Assembly: GCA_037074535.1 (NCBI GenBank)
Contig: CM073474.1
Span: forward strand, 8,346,001-8,410,000
Reading direction: 5' to 3'
DNA: 64,000 nt
Source of the DNA: Gleditsia sinensis
Lineage: Eukaryota; Streptophyta; Magnoliopsida; Fabales; Fabaceae
Part shown: one piece after another, positions 13,285 to 27,600 of the stretch
Position numbering within the stretch: position 1 is the first letter of the stretch
How the letters are laid out: each line of letters begins with the position of its first letter
Made by a program: the position numbers and the translations under genes
Notes under the pieces: generated by a model
Told to the model about the DNA's origin: nothing
Database searches by the model: none
Seen by the model: only the letters and a program-made list of their open reading frames with translations

Positions 13285-13521
13285 TAAGGTCGATCCTAGA
13301 TGGCCAGTGGGTGGATGGTTATCTGAATCGATCTTATAGTGTCTTGAGTATGTTGTGGTTGTGCTGTGTAGGGGATCAGTGATTCATATAGGTAAGAAAT
13401 TACTAGTGTTTCCTATCTATATGCCAAGGTAGTGTTATGACTGCTATTAAATATTTTTGAACTAACTATTGGGTTTGATCACCTCAATAGCAGCATAACT
13501 CTGTTTTTGCCACAGTAGGAA

Positions 13522-14700
13522 ATGGCACCACCAAGGAGAAATCCAGCAACCAATGCAGAGGAAACCCTGCACAACCTGGCCACGGCAATTCGAGACCAAG
13601 TCATGACCACCAACCAAATTTTACAATATCTCCAGAATGCTAATAACCCAAATGGTGAGAATGGTGCTAACAACCGGATGGTTGGAAAAGATAATGGCAT
13701 ATCCGAGTTCCTAAGGATTAGACCACCTTATTTCCAAGGTAGCTATGACCCAATGGTAGCCGAAAGGTGGATAAGGGAATTAGAGAAAATCTTTGAAGTG
13801 ATGGACTGTACTGAGGAGCAGCAAGTTATTTTTTGCTACATATATGTTAAAGGATGAAGCAGAATACTAGTGGCATGGAGCTAGAGAACTTTTAGCTCAT
13901 CGGGGAAGACAGATCACCTGGCAAGTGTTCAAGGATATTTTTTTTGAAAAGTACTTTCCAAGTACTGTACGGGCAGAGAAAGATATCAAATTTCTCCAAC
14001 TTAGGCAAGGCAGCATGACCGTGGACTAGTATATCGCAAGGTTCGAGGAGCTGTCTAAGTTCTCCTCTTATCTGTGATATAACCCAGATGAAGCATGGAA
14101 GGCGGTTAAGTTTGAAGCGGGACTAAACCCGAAGATAAAGAATGCTGTTATAGCTATGGAGATCAGGGAGTTTGTACATCTGATAAGTAAATGCAGACTC
14201 CTGGAAAAGAGTTTAAGGGCAGTGGAGGACGAGAAGCAAAGGCGAAACCTATGGAAGAGGAAGAAAAATTTTCCCAACCCTAGAAAGAACGTGAGAAGAA
14301 GTGTATATGGAGCTGGTAAGAGGCCATTGACTGCGGGTCCTAAACCTTTTCAACAAGACCTCGCCCCAGTCAAGTGCGCTAAGTGCGGACGCATGCATGG
14401 TAACCGGCCATGCTACATAGGACAAGATGTCTGCTTCAATTGCGGACAGAAGGGACATTTTGCGAGAAACTGCCTACAGAATGTGGGGAAGCAGCCAGAA
14501 CAGAGGCCTCAGGTGAAAGGAAGGGTTTTCACCCTGAGCGGCCAAGAGGCAGCTCAATCTTCTAAAATGATTCAAGGTACATGCTATATCTATGGATTTG
14601 CTCTTATGGTGTTATTTGACTCTGGTGCTAGTCATTCATTTATATCGGAAGAATGTATTAAGAAGTTTCAGTTTCCTATTTCTGAAACTCCCTAGAGCTA
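13522..14700 (+). pseudogene. gag and protease start of Tekay-like element
   Basis: Begins at ATG 13522. A capsid-like Retrotrans_gag region (PPYFQGSYDP, AERWIRELEKIF) runs to about 13830, where one extra T in a T6 run shifts the frame. The reading frame then continues with in-frame stops at a TGG position near 13870, at 14026 and near 14078, through the capsid end to a CCHC zinc knuckle (CFNCGQKGHFARNC, about 14431-14472) that binds RNA. The retropepsin active site DSGAS follows near 14618-14635. A second frame change lies near 14693. Gag would form the virus-like particle and protease would cut the polyprotein. Confidence 0.88.
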
Positions 14701-17700
14701 TCCGTAGTAACCCCTACAGGAGAACGGGTATTAACTTCCTCTGTATGTAAAGACTGTCAAGTCACCATCCAGGAGAAAACTTTTTCTGTAGATCTCGTCT
14801 GTTTACCTTTAAGAGGTATTAAGGTCATTCTAAGGTTAGACTGGATGTCTAGAAATCGAGTCTTGTTGAATTGTTGTAACAAGACAGTTGAATTTTTACC
14901 TCCTACTCCGAAAGAGGAGGTCCAGTTATTGATGCTAAATGCCAATCAAGTTAATAGGGAGTTGAAGAATGGAGTACTTGGATACATTCTCTTGTATTTA
15001 TCAAACCTAAAAGTCGAATCGAAGTTTGATGAAATCTCAATAGCCAATGAGTTTCCTGAAATATTTCTATCAGATATTCCAGGCTTACCTCCCAAGAGAG
15101 AGATAGAGTTCTCTATTGATCTCCTACCTGGGACAGGGGCTATCTTTATTGCACCATATCGAATGGCCTCAAAGGAACTACAGGAACTCAAGAAACAGTT
15201 GGAGGAACTATTAGACAAGCAATTCATTAGACCGAGTGTATCACCTTGGGGAGCTCTTGTATTATTTGTTAAGAAGAAAGACGGGAGCTTGAGACTATGC
15301 ATAGATTACAAACAGCTGAATAAGGTGACTATCAAAAACAAGTACCCTCTCCCTAGGATAGATGATTTATTGGATCAATTGAAGGGAGTCTCCATCTTTT
15401 CTAAAATTGACTTGAGGTCAGGATATCACCAGATTAAGATCAAGGAGGAGGACGTACCAAAAACTGCCTTCAGGACTAGGTATGGGCACTATGAGTTTCT
15501 CGTAATGCCCTTCCGGTTGACGAATGCACCTGCAATTTTCATGGATTACATGAATCGCATTTTTTGACTCTACCTAGATCAATTTGTTGTAGTGTTCATT
15601 GATGACATCTTGATATATTCTAAAAGTGAGAAAGAACATGAACAACATCTCCGAATCATACTGAAAGAGAAAAAGCTATATGCCAAATTGGAGAAGTGTG
15701 AATTTTGGCTGTCAGAGGTGAAGTTTCTCAGATATGTCATCTCTAATAGAGGGGTAGCCGTAGATCCTAGCAAAACGGAAGCAGTGATTAAGTGGGAGAG
15801 ACCAAAGACGGTTATGGAAATCAGAAGTTTCCTGGATTTGGCAGGATACTACAAGAGGTTTATACAAAACTTCTCTCATATAGCCTTGCCATTGACTAAA
15901 TTGAACAGGAAGGGAAGTCCTTTCAAATGGACTGATCAATGTGAAACTAGTTTTCAGGAGCTGAAGACAAGACTGACCACTCCTCCTGTTTTAATTATTC
16001 CAGACCCCACAGGATATTTTGAATTGTATAATGACGCTTTAAAGAAAGGACTAAGATGTGTGCTAATGCAAGATAAGAGAGTAGTTGCTTACGCCTCTAG
16101 GCAACTGAGACCCCACGAAGGAAACTATCCAACCCATGATCTTGAATTAGCGGCAGTAGTGTTTGCCTTAAAGATTTGGCGACACTATTTGTACGGGGCA
16201 ACCTTTGAAGTATATTGTGATCATAAGAGTCTTAAATACCTCTTTGATCAGAAGGAGTTAAATATGAGGCAACGAAGATGAGTAGAATTCCTCAATGACT
16301 ACAAGTTTGAGATAAAGTATCATCTCGGAAAGGCAAATGTTGTAGCAGATACCTTGAGTCGAAAATCTCTGCACATGGGTCAGATGATGGTGTATGAGAT
16401 GCAGATGCTAGAGGAGTTTCGAAATTTGAAGCTAGCCACTACTCTTACTCCAAAGAATCTAGTCATTAATGATTTAAGTATAAGGTGTGACCTTAGAGCC
16501 CAGATCAAAGAGGCTCAAGTTCACGATCAATACTTACAAGATCATAAAGACCAAGGTAATTTTTCTGTCATGGAAGATGGAGCAATCATGTATCAGGAAA
16601 GGATTTGTGTCCCTCAAGAACGAGAGTTGAGGACTAAGATCCTGCAAGAAGCGCATCAAAGTAAATACACAGTCCATTTTGGATGCATTAAAATGTACCA
16701 GGATTTAAAAAAGATGTATTGGTAGCCAGGAATGAAAAAGGACATTGCTGAGTTTGTGGCGAAATGTCTCATTTGTCAGAAGGTGAAGGTGGAGCATCAA
16801 AAGCCAGCGGGATTTCTACAACCTCTTAAGATTCCTAAATGGAAATGGGACAGTATCTCAATGGACTTTGTTGTGGGATTACCTAAGACTTCAGTGAGAC
16901 ATGACTCTATCTGGGTAATAATTGACAGATTAACCAAATCTGCTCACTTTTTGTCCATAAAAATTAACTATTCACTGAATAAATTAGCCCAATTGTACGT
17001 TCAGTAAATAGTTAGACTGCATGAAATTCCCTTAAATATCGTTTCTGATAGAGATCCGAGGTTCACATCGAGGTTTTAGAAGGCGTTGCAGGAAGATTTT
17101 GGTACTCAGTTGCGGTTCAGTACTGCCTACCATCCTCAGACTGATAGGCAGACAGAACGCACCATTCAAACCTTAGAAGATATGTTGAGGGCCTGTGTGA
17201 TAGAGAAAGGTAAAGGATGGGATAAGTACCTACCTTTAGTAGAGTTTGCTTATAATAATAGCTATCACTCTAGTATTAAGATGGCCCCCTATGAAGCTTT
17301 ATACGGTAGAAAGTGTCGATCTCCACTATGTTGGTTTGAGGTAAGAGAAAAGAACTTGTTAGGTCATGATCTAGTTCAACAAACCACTAAACAAATCAGG
17401 ATGATACGAAACAAAATACTTACAGCTCAGAGCCGACAAAAGATTTACTACGATAAGAGACATAGACCTCTAGAGTTTGAGGAAAGAGACCATGTATTTC
17501 TGAAACTTTCCCCGACTACCGAAATTGGTAGGTCTCTCAAAACAAGAAAGGTAAGTCCGCGATTTTTGGGACCCTACCAAATTCTGAAGAAAGTAGGGAC
17601 ATCAGCATATCTAATTGCTCTCTCACCTAATTTGTCCAACCTGCATAATGTTTTCCACGTATCACAACTGCGGAAGTATCTTCCAGATTCATCACATGTA

Positions 17701-17913
17701 ATACGGGATGAACCAATCCAAATAAAGGAGAACATGACATACCAACTAGTACCTGCATCCATATTGGACACTGACGTGAAGCAACTGAGAAATAAAACCA
17801 TTCCCCTTGTTAAGCTGTTATGGGAAGGTTTAACTCTGGAAGAAACAACTTGGGAGCTGGAAGAAGTCATGAGGAAGAAATATCCGCAATTGTTCTTATT
17901 AGGTAATTTCTGA
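14700..17913 (+). pseudogene. pol of Tekay-like element: RT, RNase H, integrase, chromodomain
   Basis: After about 14700 all domains lie in one frame, broken only by in-frame stops at 15565, 16279, 16723, 17005 and 17077. Reverse transcriptase runs about 15050-15640, with LDKQFIRPS, LRLCIDYKQLNKVT and the FIDD catalytic box at 15595-15606. RNase H runs about 15900-16330 (YCDHKSLKYLF). Integrase has an HHCC zinc domain at about 16645-16780, a DDE core with SMDFVVGLPKT, SDRDPRFTSRF and AYHPQTDRQTERTIQTLE, and a GPY-like motif (SPRFLGPYQILKKVG) near 17555. The last ~55 residues (PASILDTDVKQLRNKTIPLV, then TWELEEVMRKKYPQLF) match the chromodomain-like tail of Tekay elements. Four of the five stops sit where relatives carry Trp or Arg. 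Confidence 0.92.
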
Positions 17914-17931
17914 AATTTTGAGGACAAAATT

Positions 17932-17950
17932 TCTTTTAGGGGGAGAGAAA
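17932..17950 (+). promoter_or_regulatory. Polypurine tract
   Basis: The run AGGGGGAGAGAAA ends exactly at the TG of the 3' LTR. Polypurine tracts in this position prime plus-strand DNA synthesis. Confidence 0.85.
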
Positions 17951-20900
17951 TGTAACATCCCTAATTTCATTTTTTTTATTGATAAAAGTACATAAATATT
18001 ATTAGACAATATTTTAGATATCTAAGGAAATATAATCCTTAGAAATTTTTCACCTTATGTATATGCATAGAAGATGTTTCTAACATTAAGAGAACAAATA
18101 AAGAGGAAAAACCTAATTGGAAAAAAAAATTAGAAATAACATACTAAAGAGATGTAAAATTCTTGAATAAGGAAGGTAAATTTTTAGAAATAAGTAAAGG
18201 TCTTAAAATTTCAAGAACATTAGATTAGGGTAATTTTTTTTCCTAATTCAAGAACTAGAGTTACTAAATTTAAAATCTTTACCCATACATTGAGCTTTTA
18301 CCTATAGACACTTCATATAGAGTTTTTCCACTTCATATAAGTTTCTAACAAACCCATTGGATAACTTAAGCAAGAAATAAAACATAGACTTGGATTAGAA
18401 TATAGTAATTTGACCAATAGCCCAAAAATTATGAAAATGTGACCAAACCCTCCAAGAAAGGTAGAATTTTATTCAAAGCAAAGAAAATGGGTAGGAATAA
18501 GCCCAAATCCAAGAGAAAAAAATAAAATAAAATAAATTAGGTGATGATATAATAATGTAATAATAATAAAAATTAGGTTACATGGCATTAAGACAAAAAC
18601 TTAGCAAGTGGTGTGATTCTACATTCATTATTTTGGCAAGTGGCATGATCATGAAAGGTGTATTATTTGGTGGTCTATTTAAGCAAAACCCACCCCTACA
18701 ACATTTTAATTTTGTCCAAGTGAGAAAGAGAGAGAAATAGAAGCAAGGTAGAGTGAGGAAAGGAGAGAAAGAGAGGAGAAAAAAGGAAGGAAGAAGAAGG
18801 AGAAGTTTAGAAGGCTAAGTACTCAAGGTAAATTACCTTAATCTCCACTTTAGTCCATTTTTCTTCTTCATCCTTGAGGTTAAAAAATTCACCCTCCTTC
18901 TCTTACCTAAGCTGCTAGAAAAGCTAAGGGAAATGAGGAATCTTGCTACTTCTTTCAAGAGGAAACAAGAAAACCAATTCACTAAGTAAGCGAGGGAGAT
19001 TCTTAGGTAAGTTTAACAATATTTCTTTTTAAAGAAAACTTTTGAAACTTATAATATTTATATGAGATTTTGATTTTAGAACTCTGATGATTGGTCATGG
19101 ATGTTGCTATATCATGTTACATATTGATTTTGCATGTGATGTATGTTTCAATACTTAAGTTGATGTAGATAGTTCTGCATGGGTATGGCTATGGGTGGCA
19201 GAATTTTTAGCTTCTGTGTTTTAATTTCAGGGAACATTCTATAGGGAATCTAAACCAATGGTTAACATAACAAATGTAGATTTATGTCTCACGGATTTTT
19301 AGCCACTGGAATCATTTAATTTAAAGTTCATATGAGGTAGATATGGTCTGATTAGTAAACAAAGGTCAGAAAATGGTTAATTAGGGAAGAATATGTTAGG
19401 ATAGCTTCGATGTTTTAATTTCTGGTAACAATCTCTAAGAAATTAAAATAAATGGTTAACATATGAATTATAGATAAATGTGTTACGGATTTTTAGTCAA
19501 TGGAATCATTCAATTTAGAGTTCATATGCGGTAGATATGTTCCGATTAGTAAACAAAAGTCAGAAAATGGTTAATCAGGGAAGAATATGTTAGGATAGTT
19601 TCAGTGTTTTAATTTCTGGGAAAATTCTATAAGGAATTAAAATAAATGGTTAACATATGAATTATATATTTATGTGTCACGGATGTTTAGCCACTGAAAT
19701 CACTTAATTTAGAATTTTTATGTGGGAGATATAGTCAAATTAGTAAGTAAAGGTTAGAATCTACCCGAGAAGAAATAATATTGAATTTTAGTGAATAATA
19801 ACACCAAGATTTATTACTATTTTGCTGATATGATTAACATAATAATTTTAGATAATTGTCTTAACTTTCCATAGACACCAAGATCACCTCAATCGGAGTT
19901 AAAATGAGGGAGTTATGCTCTGATTAGTGAGTAAAGGTCACAAAACACAGCCAGACCGTGTTCTAGGTGCTTCAAACACGGGTTAGCTGTGTTAGGTGCT
20001 GTTTTTGAGTACATTTGAAGTATTTTTAAAGCATGGCCGTGTCCTGGAACATGGCCAGACCGTGTTGAAAACTGGTGAAGCCTATTTTCATCATTTTTCT
20101 ACTCTAGATGAACCTCTTTAACTATAGGGTAATAATAGAAATCAAATTGGAGAAAAATACTCTATAAATTTATAAGAACATGTGTTAGAAATGATATAAA
20201 TAAGAAGAAATTGACTAAAGTCCAAGCATAAGGAAAATGAAGAGATGGAATTAATATTTAAAAAAGAAGACGAATCTTATAAATGAAAATAATAAATGAC
20301 TAGTATATGCCATAATCATTATCATTGTATGAACTTCTTACCATCTTAAGTGTGAAATTCTGACATGGAAATATTTTATAAAGTGATATTTGAAATTGTT
20401 ATGTTCATGGCATGATTACCAATGATTTATGATAATAGTTATATTTTAATGAACATACTTGTTATTGAAAGCATATTTTTGACTATCATTGTGAAAAAAA
20501 AAAGAAATGAGCACGGTCACATGGCAATCCGTGTGGTGCACCAGTAGGGGACGCCCTACCAACGGTTATGATTATGATTATGAGAAAAGAAAGAGAAAGT
20601 GTGTCATGTCGGACGGAGCGAGAAAAGCCCGTACCGGAGAGTAGATGATACTCACCCTGACCAAGGTAACTTGAAATGAGAATAAGTTGATGGCCATCAT
20701 ATGATATTCTGAAAATAGTTAATCTTATCATACATATCATTACTGTATGATTCTTATGTGCATAGATATAATGCATTCATGTGACCAAAGATATTTTTTA
20801 TAGTTTATACAGCTGAACATGACGTGATGAGCTATAATGATGATGATTTATTGTTGAATTTACTGAGATTTAATTTTCACTATATTTTCATATCATGTTC

Positions 20901-21187
20901 AAAAAATTAGTTATGCAAATTTTTTATAGTTCTGACTTTTAGTACACGTTGGATCGAGTTATTTTATGATAGACGAATCCTAAATAAAATATTTGTGGAC
21001 GAGTTGAAACAGATCTCGGTGAAGGTGCAACCACCTGCACCCAAATCTCCAAAATTGGTCAACCAGAATCAATAAGATGTAGATATTTATGTGTTTAAAA
21101 TGTTGTACGTACGTTTTAATTAATGATGTGTATGTAAACTTTATATTGTATAATAAATAATAAATAAATAAATAAAAAGTTGTTACA
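17951..21187 (+). repeat. 3' LTR of Tekay-like element (3237 bp)
   Basis: Starts TGTAACATCCCTAA and ends GTTGTTACA. It lacks 385 bp present in the 5' LTR: the sequence jumps at 18644-18649 between two CATGAT copies. This accounts for nearly all of the 381-bp length difference; the rest is small indels. Confidence 0.93.
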
Positions 21188-21192
21188 ACTTC
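21188..21192. repeat. Target site duplication, right (ACTTC)
   Basis: Identical to 9648-9652. Confidence 0.93.
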
Positions 21193-21601
21193 ATTATCTC
21201 ATATGCAGCCACCTGAACTACCTATAAGTGTATCCTTATTAATAGATATAATACTTTTACCATAGTACCAAGAGCTTTGTTAATGGCGTTTATGACAAAA
21301 TGTCAGACCTTCAAACAAATTTTTCATTGGCTAAATAAGTAAAACATAGTAATACTTACACAAAATAAAATAAAATAAAAACTTGAACCATTGCATGAGA
21401 AAAAAAATGGCAGAAACTCATTTGAACATATAAAACTACACAATGTATCTAGCTTCCTGCCCCAACAAATAATTCTTTTGACTTCTAGGCCTATTTATGT
21501 TTTTCATCTGCAATTTCCCTAGCTATCCTGTACCTTACTAATGGTAAACTAAATCCCTTTCAAGCAGGGTTTAATTATAGCATCAGTATAGCTAAACCAT
21601 A
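21193..21601. other. EPL1 3' flank and probable 3' UTR
   Basis: Lies between the EPL1 stop codon and the Tekay insertion. It probably holds the EPL1 3' UTR and poly(A) site on the minus strand, but I cannot place the cleavage site. An (AAAAT)n-like run is at about 21361-21380. Confidence 0.5.
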
Positions 21602-24600
21602 TTAATTACATGATGGTCTTTGTTTTGGGGGCATATAGTAGGAGTCACCACAATCAATTGGCGTTTGCAAAAGTGGATTCCAGCGATCAAATATTATACG
21701 GCCCCCCCTGCCAAATCTTCCACGGAATTTATATGGTGGTGCTGAAACCCCATCTTTTGTGAAAGAATCTGACGGTGGCAGAATGCCTGCCATGGCCAAC
21801 TTTTCTGGAAGTAAAGGTTTTGTGAACAGTAAAACTGGCTCAAGAAGATCCTGTATAATCCCATGCAGAAACGCATCATATATATTGAACTATGGCGAGG
21901 TAACAATTTTAGGAAATTTAAAGGAATCATCTCTCGAAGTCAAACATGGAAAGGGAGACATAAAATATAAAAGCATGAAAGAGGGGAGAAAAGCTAGCAA
22001 AGTACCATTTTATGAGGCCATCCATGTGGGACATATCGCCTCTTGAACTCTTGCTTTGTGCTAACTGTAGGAACCATGGGCAGGTTGGCTTCATAAGAAG
22101 GCATACTCTGCACTGCAGCAGAGCGTGTACGGGGACGGCTAGTCATTACATCATCGGAATCAAAAAACTCCTCTTCACTTGAACCAATCTTGGAAGAGAA
22201 GGGAAGAAATCCGGGGAGTGCCAAGCTATCTTCCAAGAATTCAGTTTCATGCTGAGATCCCATAGAAAAATCATACATCAGTAGATTGTATAGTTCAAAC
22301 AAAACAAAAATTAGGAAACTGCAGGCCATACACATACCTTGTACTTCATTTGCATCCTCTGAAGTGTAACTTCACTCTCCATTACTTCTCTTTTTTTCTC
22401 TTCCCTCTGTTTATGATTGTATGTGAACACAATGAATGTGAATGCAAAAGGATATGAATAGGAAAAAACCTCTCAAGACATAACTTGAAAGTCACACCTT
22501 GATCAAAGCCTCCAACAAGCTCTTAGCTTGGTCAAGGTTGCGCCTAACCTGCTTAGGGGGAAAAACTTAACAATAAATTTTCTAAATATACACCACTCCA
22601 GAAATATTACCAGATCTACAAATTTCTCCTGACAGACAATGAATTTGAAAATCAAACTGTAAAACCATATAAATCATATATTTTATTCAGTAGCTTTCAA
22701 GTTAAAACAACGCTGCACTTGAAACTCTAGAACTTAACTGACAAGATAATAACATCTAATTCTAGCACAGAAGCAAAAGATTCAAGCTAAAGAGCCATGA
22801 GATAGACACCAAAGTGAAGCAAGATGCACATTCCTTTTAAATTTGTTTTTACAATTAAAATCCTTTTAAAACAATTGTGTTAATCTTCCAACATCACTTT
22901 TAGATTTCAGGGATTTAGCTTGCAAGCTGTATCACCCATATGGCGCCACTTTAAGGCATGTCAGCAGTTGAATATTCACTATAAAGTACCCTCAATTAAG
23001 ATGACTACTTAAGAGTACATTTTTAAAAAATAGAGAATTCATACATTTTTTTTTTGTTCATACGGGTGTCTTGTGTATAAGACTAATCACGTATAAGTTA
23101 TTGAAGCTGCTTCTCCCCACAAAGGTTTTTTTGTGGACTCAAACCCCTGATATTGCATAACGCTTAGCTCAAGCTTGCTTATCATTTGAGTCGAAAGGTT
23201 GTGACAGGGAAACAACGCCAATTACACTACCACTCCCCCTTAAGCATATATAAATGACTATTAGCTATACATCATAATTAAGAGTTCACTCTCAGTCTGA
23301 AAAACACGGGTAGATCAAGTAACTTTTTGCCCAAAAATTGATTAAAAAACAACTTCTATCTAGGGTTATCTGCTTCTGTCTAAGAAAGGTCATGGGTAGC
23401 AAATTTAAGACCCATCCACTCTCCATTGAATCTCGGAATTCCCAAATCCGAACCAATTTATCCAAAAAAATTTAAAATAATAATTTTACTTGACTCGCAT
23501 AAAATCTTTCATATAAAATAAAAATAAAGAGACTAAAAAACATCAATATAATTCAAAAGAATAAATCCATATAATTTTAAATTGCACTATTCTCATCAAA
23601 ATTATCGTTAAATAGTTATTCAATACAATATAAATTTTTCTCAAATATGTTCTAAAAACAATAAATCATAAGATTACAATGTGAACATCTTCATTTACAT
23701 GTCGAATTCAAAGGTGAGCACATGACATTAAAGATGAAGAATTGAAGGTTGGAGACAGAGCAAAAGATTGGTCAAATGGGAAGTGGGGGGTAGGGTTGGA
23801 ACTCTTCTTGATTAGGTTAGTGTTTGTTGAGAAAAGACAATATTATCCTTTCAAAAAGAAGTAAGTAAATTTATCTAAGGGATATTATGGTCAAAATATA
23901 AATATAAAAATATTATTCAATGTATTATGTTATTTATATATATACATACCCTACAAGTCTGAGCGGCTTGCTTGGGTAGTATAGTACCTAGACTCAGATC
24001 CCTAAAAATACTCTAAAAAATCCCCATACCTAGACCCAGACCCATTTTGTGATCCCTAAGCAGGTGAACTTTGCAGGTACCCATGGATATAAGTATTTTT
24101 CCCATACCTATTTCTATCTCCTCAGGATTACATTTGTTGATGATTGAAAGGAGTAAATTGATCCCTTGGGCCATTTTTCCACCAAAAAGCTACATTCTTT
24201 TCAAGTTCTTCTCATACCTTGATAGGTATCCTCTAATTTGGATAGTATGAGGTACAGTGTCAAGTCATATTAAATCAGGTGAGTAGGTGCTTAATTTTGT
24301 AAATCATTGAGGAAAGTGCAATTAAATCAATAAATTAGGGTGGCAAACTGCCACTGACCCCTTTATTTTAATGTCCAGGTCAGCAAACAATATTTGTATT
24401 CTAAACAACCTGCCAATGCATATAGAGAATTAAAAATAAATAGAGACAGAGTGGAGTTTGACATGTATTTTAGAAACTTGTTAATCTTATTAACAATAAA
24501 TAGAGGAATAGACCTCTACCATTCCTCCCAAAATCTCATTTTCACTTCTATAGAAATAATACAAAAAAGGGGTAGAACACAAGTTCAGAAACCCATTTGC

Positions 24601-27600
24601 CACTCCCAATAAGAATAAAGAAGCATAAACACAAACCTTCCACAAAATTGATTGCTAAATATACACTATTGAACTCATTATTGTTTGACTTCCATAAAAA
24701 GAATGTTTCTATGAGCATAAACACACATGCATAGAAATTTTTTGATCGAGAATGCCCTAGAACAAATTCATAACAAAAAAATATAATAGAAAAGCACATT
24801 AAAGAAAACATAGCTAGAACGAAGTTTTAGAAATTAGGGAAAGAGAGGCAATAGTATGGCAAGGTGAAAACAACACAAATGTAACCCCAGGTCCTCAAGT
24901 AGAATCAACAAGAGAAGCTAACCTGGCGAAGCTTTTCAAATGACTGCACATTGTTTTCTCTCCTCTGCATCTGTATAGAATATCGACAAGAGCTTAGTCT
25001 ATCAAGATTATATAAGTATCTAAGAAATGATGTCGTGGCAAAGAAAGCATTTACCCAAAAATGAGTAAATCATGTTATCCACCTACCCTTCTAGTGTGAA
25101 GCCTGTGGGCCTTCTCCCTAGGTCGAAAGACATTGTATGGGTTGGTGTCATTTACAGGTGGAGGCGGCTGCATACAAGATACAGTTCAGCTTGCCAATCC
25201 TCTTCCACAATGTGCTTTTAAAACATTACTGTAGGTGAACAAGTAAATCTAGATACTAAGGCTACCTAGGCACATAATGCCAATTTTGACCAAACTAGCA
25301 CTAGCATTTAAAGAGAAAAATACAGAGGAAATTAACAAAACAAAATCATTTAAGAATGAAGAGAACTTGATGATGAGGTGGCATGAGCCAAAACTGTTTA
25401 TACTCTCCAACTGAAAAACACATAATCAGTAATCACCATGACTGGAAAATGTCTACATAAATCAGTAAAGGATAAGAAAGAACAAATTCAATCTCAAATT
25501 ATGTGTAAGGGGAAGAAAAGGCTGAAAAATCATAATATTGTATGTATCCAAACAAAATCAGTCAAAATATTGAACTGAACTGAAGAGAGTAACGAAACAG
25601 ATATCACAAACCCAATGCATATATATTAAAATTTAACACAAGGAATAAACATATACTAAGATATCAAAGCATCCAAAAAATTAACAGTAATGTCCTGAAC
25701 ACCAACCTGCAAACGTCTCAAAATTGGCTTTTGCCATCTTTCTCGCTGCCCCAAAGAACAAAATAGGAAACAATAAAAAGAAATGGAAACAAGGGTGTCA
25801 ATATATCTGGCTAATTACTGACTAATAACAAAAAACTTCACTTCATATGATCTAAAGGTGGATCCAAACTTGGCTCACTAGCAAAAACTCACATTTGAAT
25901 TCAAGCCAAGCCTAATTTAATTTAGAAAACTTGAGTTTAAGTGTTTAACTCAATTCAAAATTTAAGCTCAACGCTTGGCTTGACTTGGCTTGATGTGAAT
26001 TATAATTTAAAATATTAAATAAATTAAATGATTAAATTTTATAAAATGAAAAAAAAAATTGTTAAATTTAGTTAATATAATATAACTATGATTATATTTT
26101 AAAAAAATTATATAGTTAATTAAGCCGGCTTACAGCTTTTGAGCCAAAAATCAGAGTATTTGATCTAGGCTCAATTATACAACCCAATCTGATATAAGAC
26201 TAAATCGATGTTATCAAACTTCAAATCAAGCCTTTATCAATCCAAGCATACAGAACCTATCAAACAGCTTGAATCAAATATCAATCCTAATATCATCAGT
26301 TATAAACAGATAACATAAACTGTTATTTGAAAAGCACAAAATTATCAAATAAAACACCAACATAGATGACAGAGACAAATTTGGATTCAACTCTTTTATT
26401 AAAATATATTGTACTCAGCTTCATTATGTTTGAAAAATAAAGAATATTATAGCAGCTTGAATACGCCCCACTGCACATTAGCATTCCAAAGTCAGTTATG
26501 TGAATTTTGAAGGTTGATTTATACCAAATCCTGGTCAGAATAATCTCCAGATCTCATAAATTAAGGCAATATTGAAAGTCATTCAGAAAACTAAATTGAC
26601 AGACAAAAGGAGGCATGTCCCTCAAAAGTGAAAGTTTGCTGTTAATTCCATACCTTCTCTTTCCAGTATTCATAAACAGACTGAACAACTGTATACTTGA
26701 TATAGTGGGCTTGTAGGGCCTAACATTTAGAGAAGAAAAATTTTGATAAGCCTAACAAGAAATATACAAACACCATATCCATATTCAAAGAAATATATGC
26801 ATCGTGGTGCAGTTATATCAAATGCATTCCGAATTCTGAAAGATGCTCCTACAGTATCAAAAATAATAATATATACAACATTAGCAAGCAAACTTTTGAT
26901 GGAAAACACCATTAACAGATACTATAAAACAAAAGATGCTATTAAGACTACAAAATTTAACTCATTAGCATCATCAAGTAGTTTAGAAGCAATGGGAATA
27001 TAACATTAGCATATAAAACCACCAACCATTAAAGATGATGGGTGCAAAATCAAATACTAAAATACTCAAATTTCTTTCATCTAACAAGATATAAAATCAT
27101 AGAACTTTCAAGAATTCAATGTTAGCCTTCAAAGACTACATCTTAGTTCATTTGCATAATACAGTTCTATTTAGTAGACTAAGACACCAAGAAGGCTGAA
27201 ACCAAAATGCAGCAAATTCTGGGCCACAGCTTGGGGGTATACATTCTAATTGTCTTTTTTGTACACTTTTCCCTCCTTCCATCCCTCTCTCTCACTTCTA
27301 AGGCACTCGTCAAAAAAATAGCCAAAGCTTGTATACAATAGTATTATTATTAGCATGGTTAAATGGAATAAAATCATTAGCCAACTGCAGCATATGCATG
27401 GTCTCCTACATTTATACCCTCTTTGTAACTGAAAATGCTTTTGCATTAGGATGGAGAGGTTATGGAAAAAGACTTGTGACAATTTTCTGACAATGCTACT
27501 GGACAAAATGACTATATCTATGCTGTAATAATATGGAAAACATAGATAAATATATCTTAATGGAATGCAAATGGCAGTAGCTATGGAAGTAGCCTATACT

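Larger units (their letters stand above)
9653..21187 (+). mobile_element. Complete, inactive Tekay/Del-type Ty3/gypsy retrotransposon
   Basis: An 11.5-kb plus-strand element bounded by TG...CA LTRs and a perfect 5-bp target duplication. The order is 5' LTR, tRNA-Met primer site, gag, protease, RT, RNase H, integrase, C-terminal chromodomain-like region, polypurine tract and 3' LTR. Very long LTRs and a chromodomain-like C terminus are typical of the Tekay/Del chromoviruses, which use the chromodomain for chromatin-directed integration. Both gag and pol are broken by frameshifts and stop codons, so it cannot move by itself. Insertion lies 415 bp beyond the EPL1 stop codon. Confidence 0.92.
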
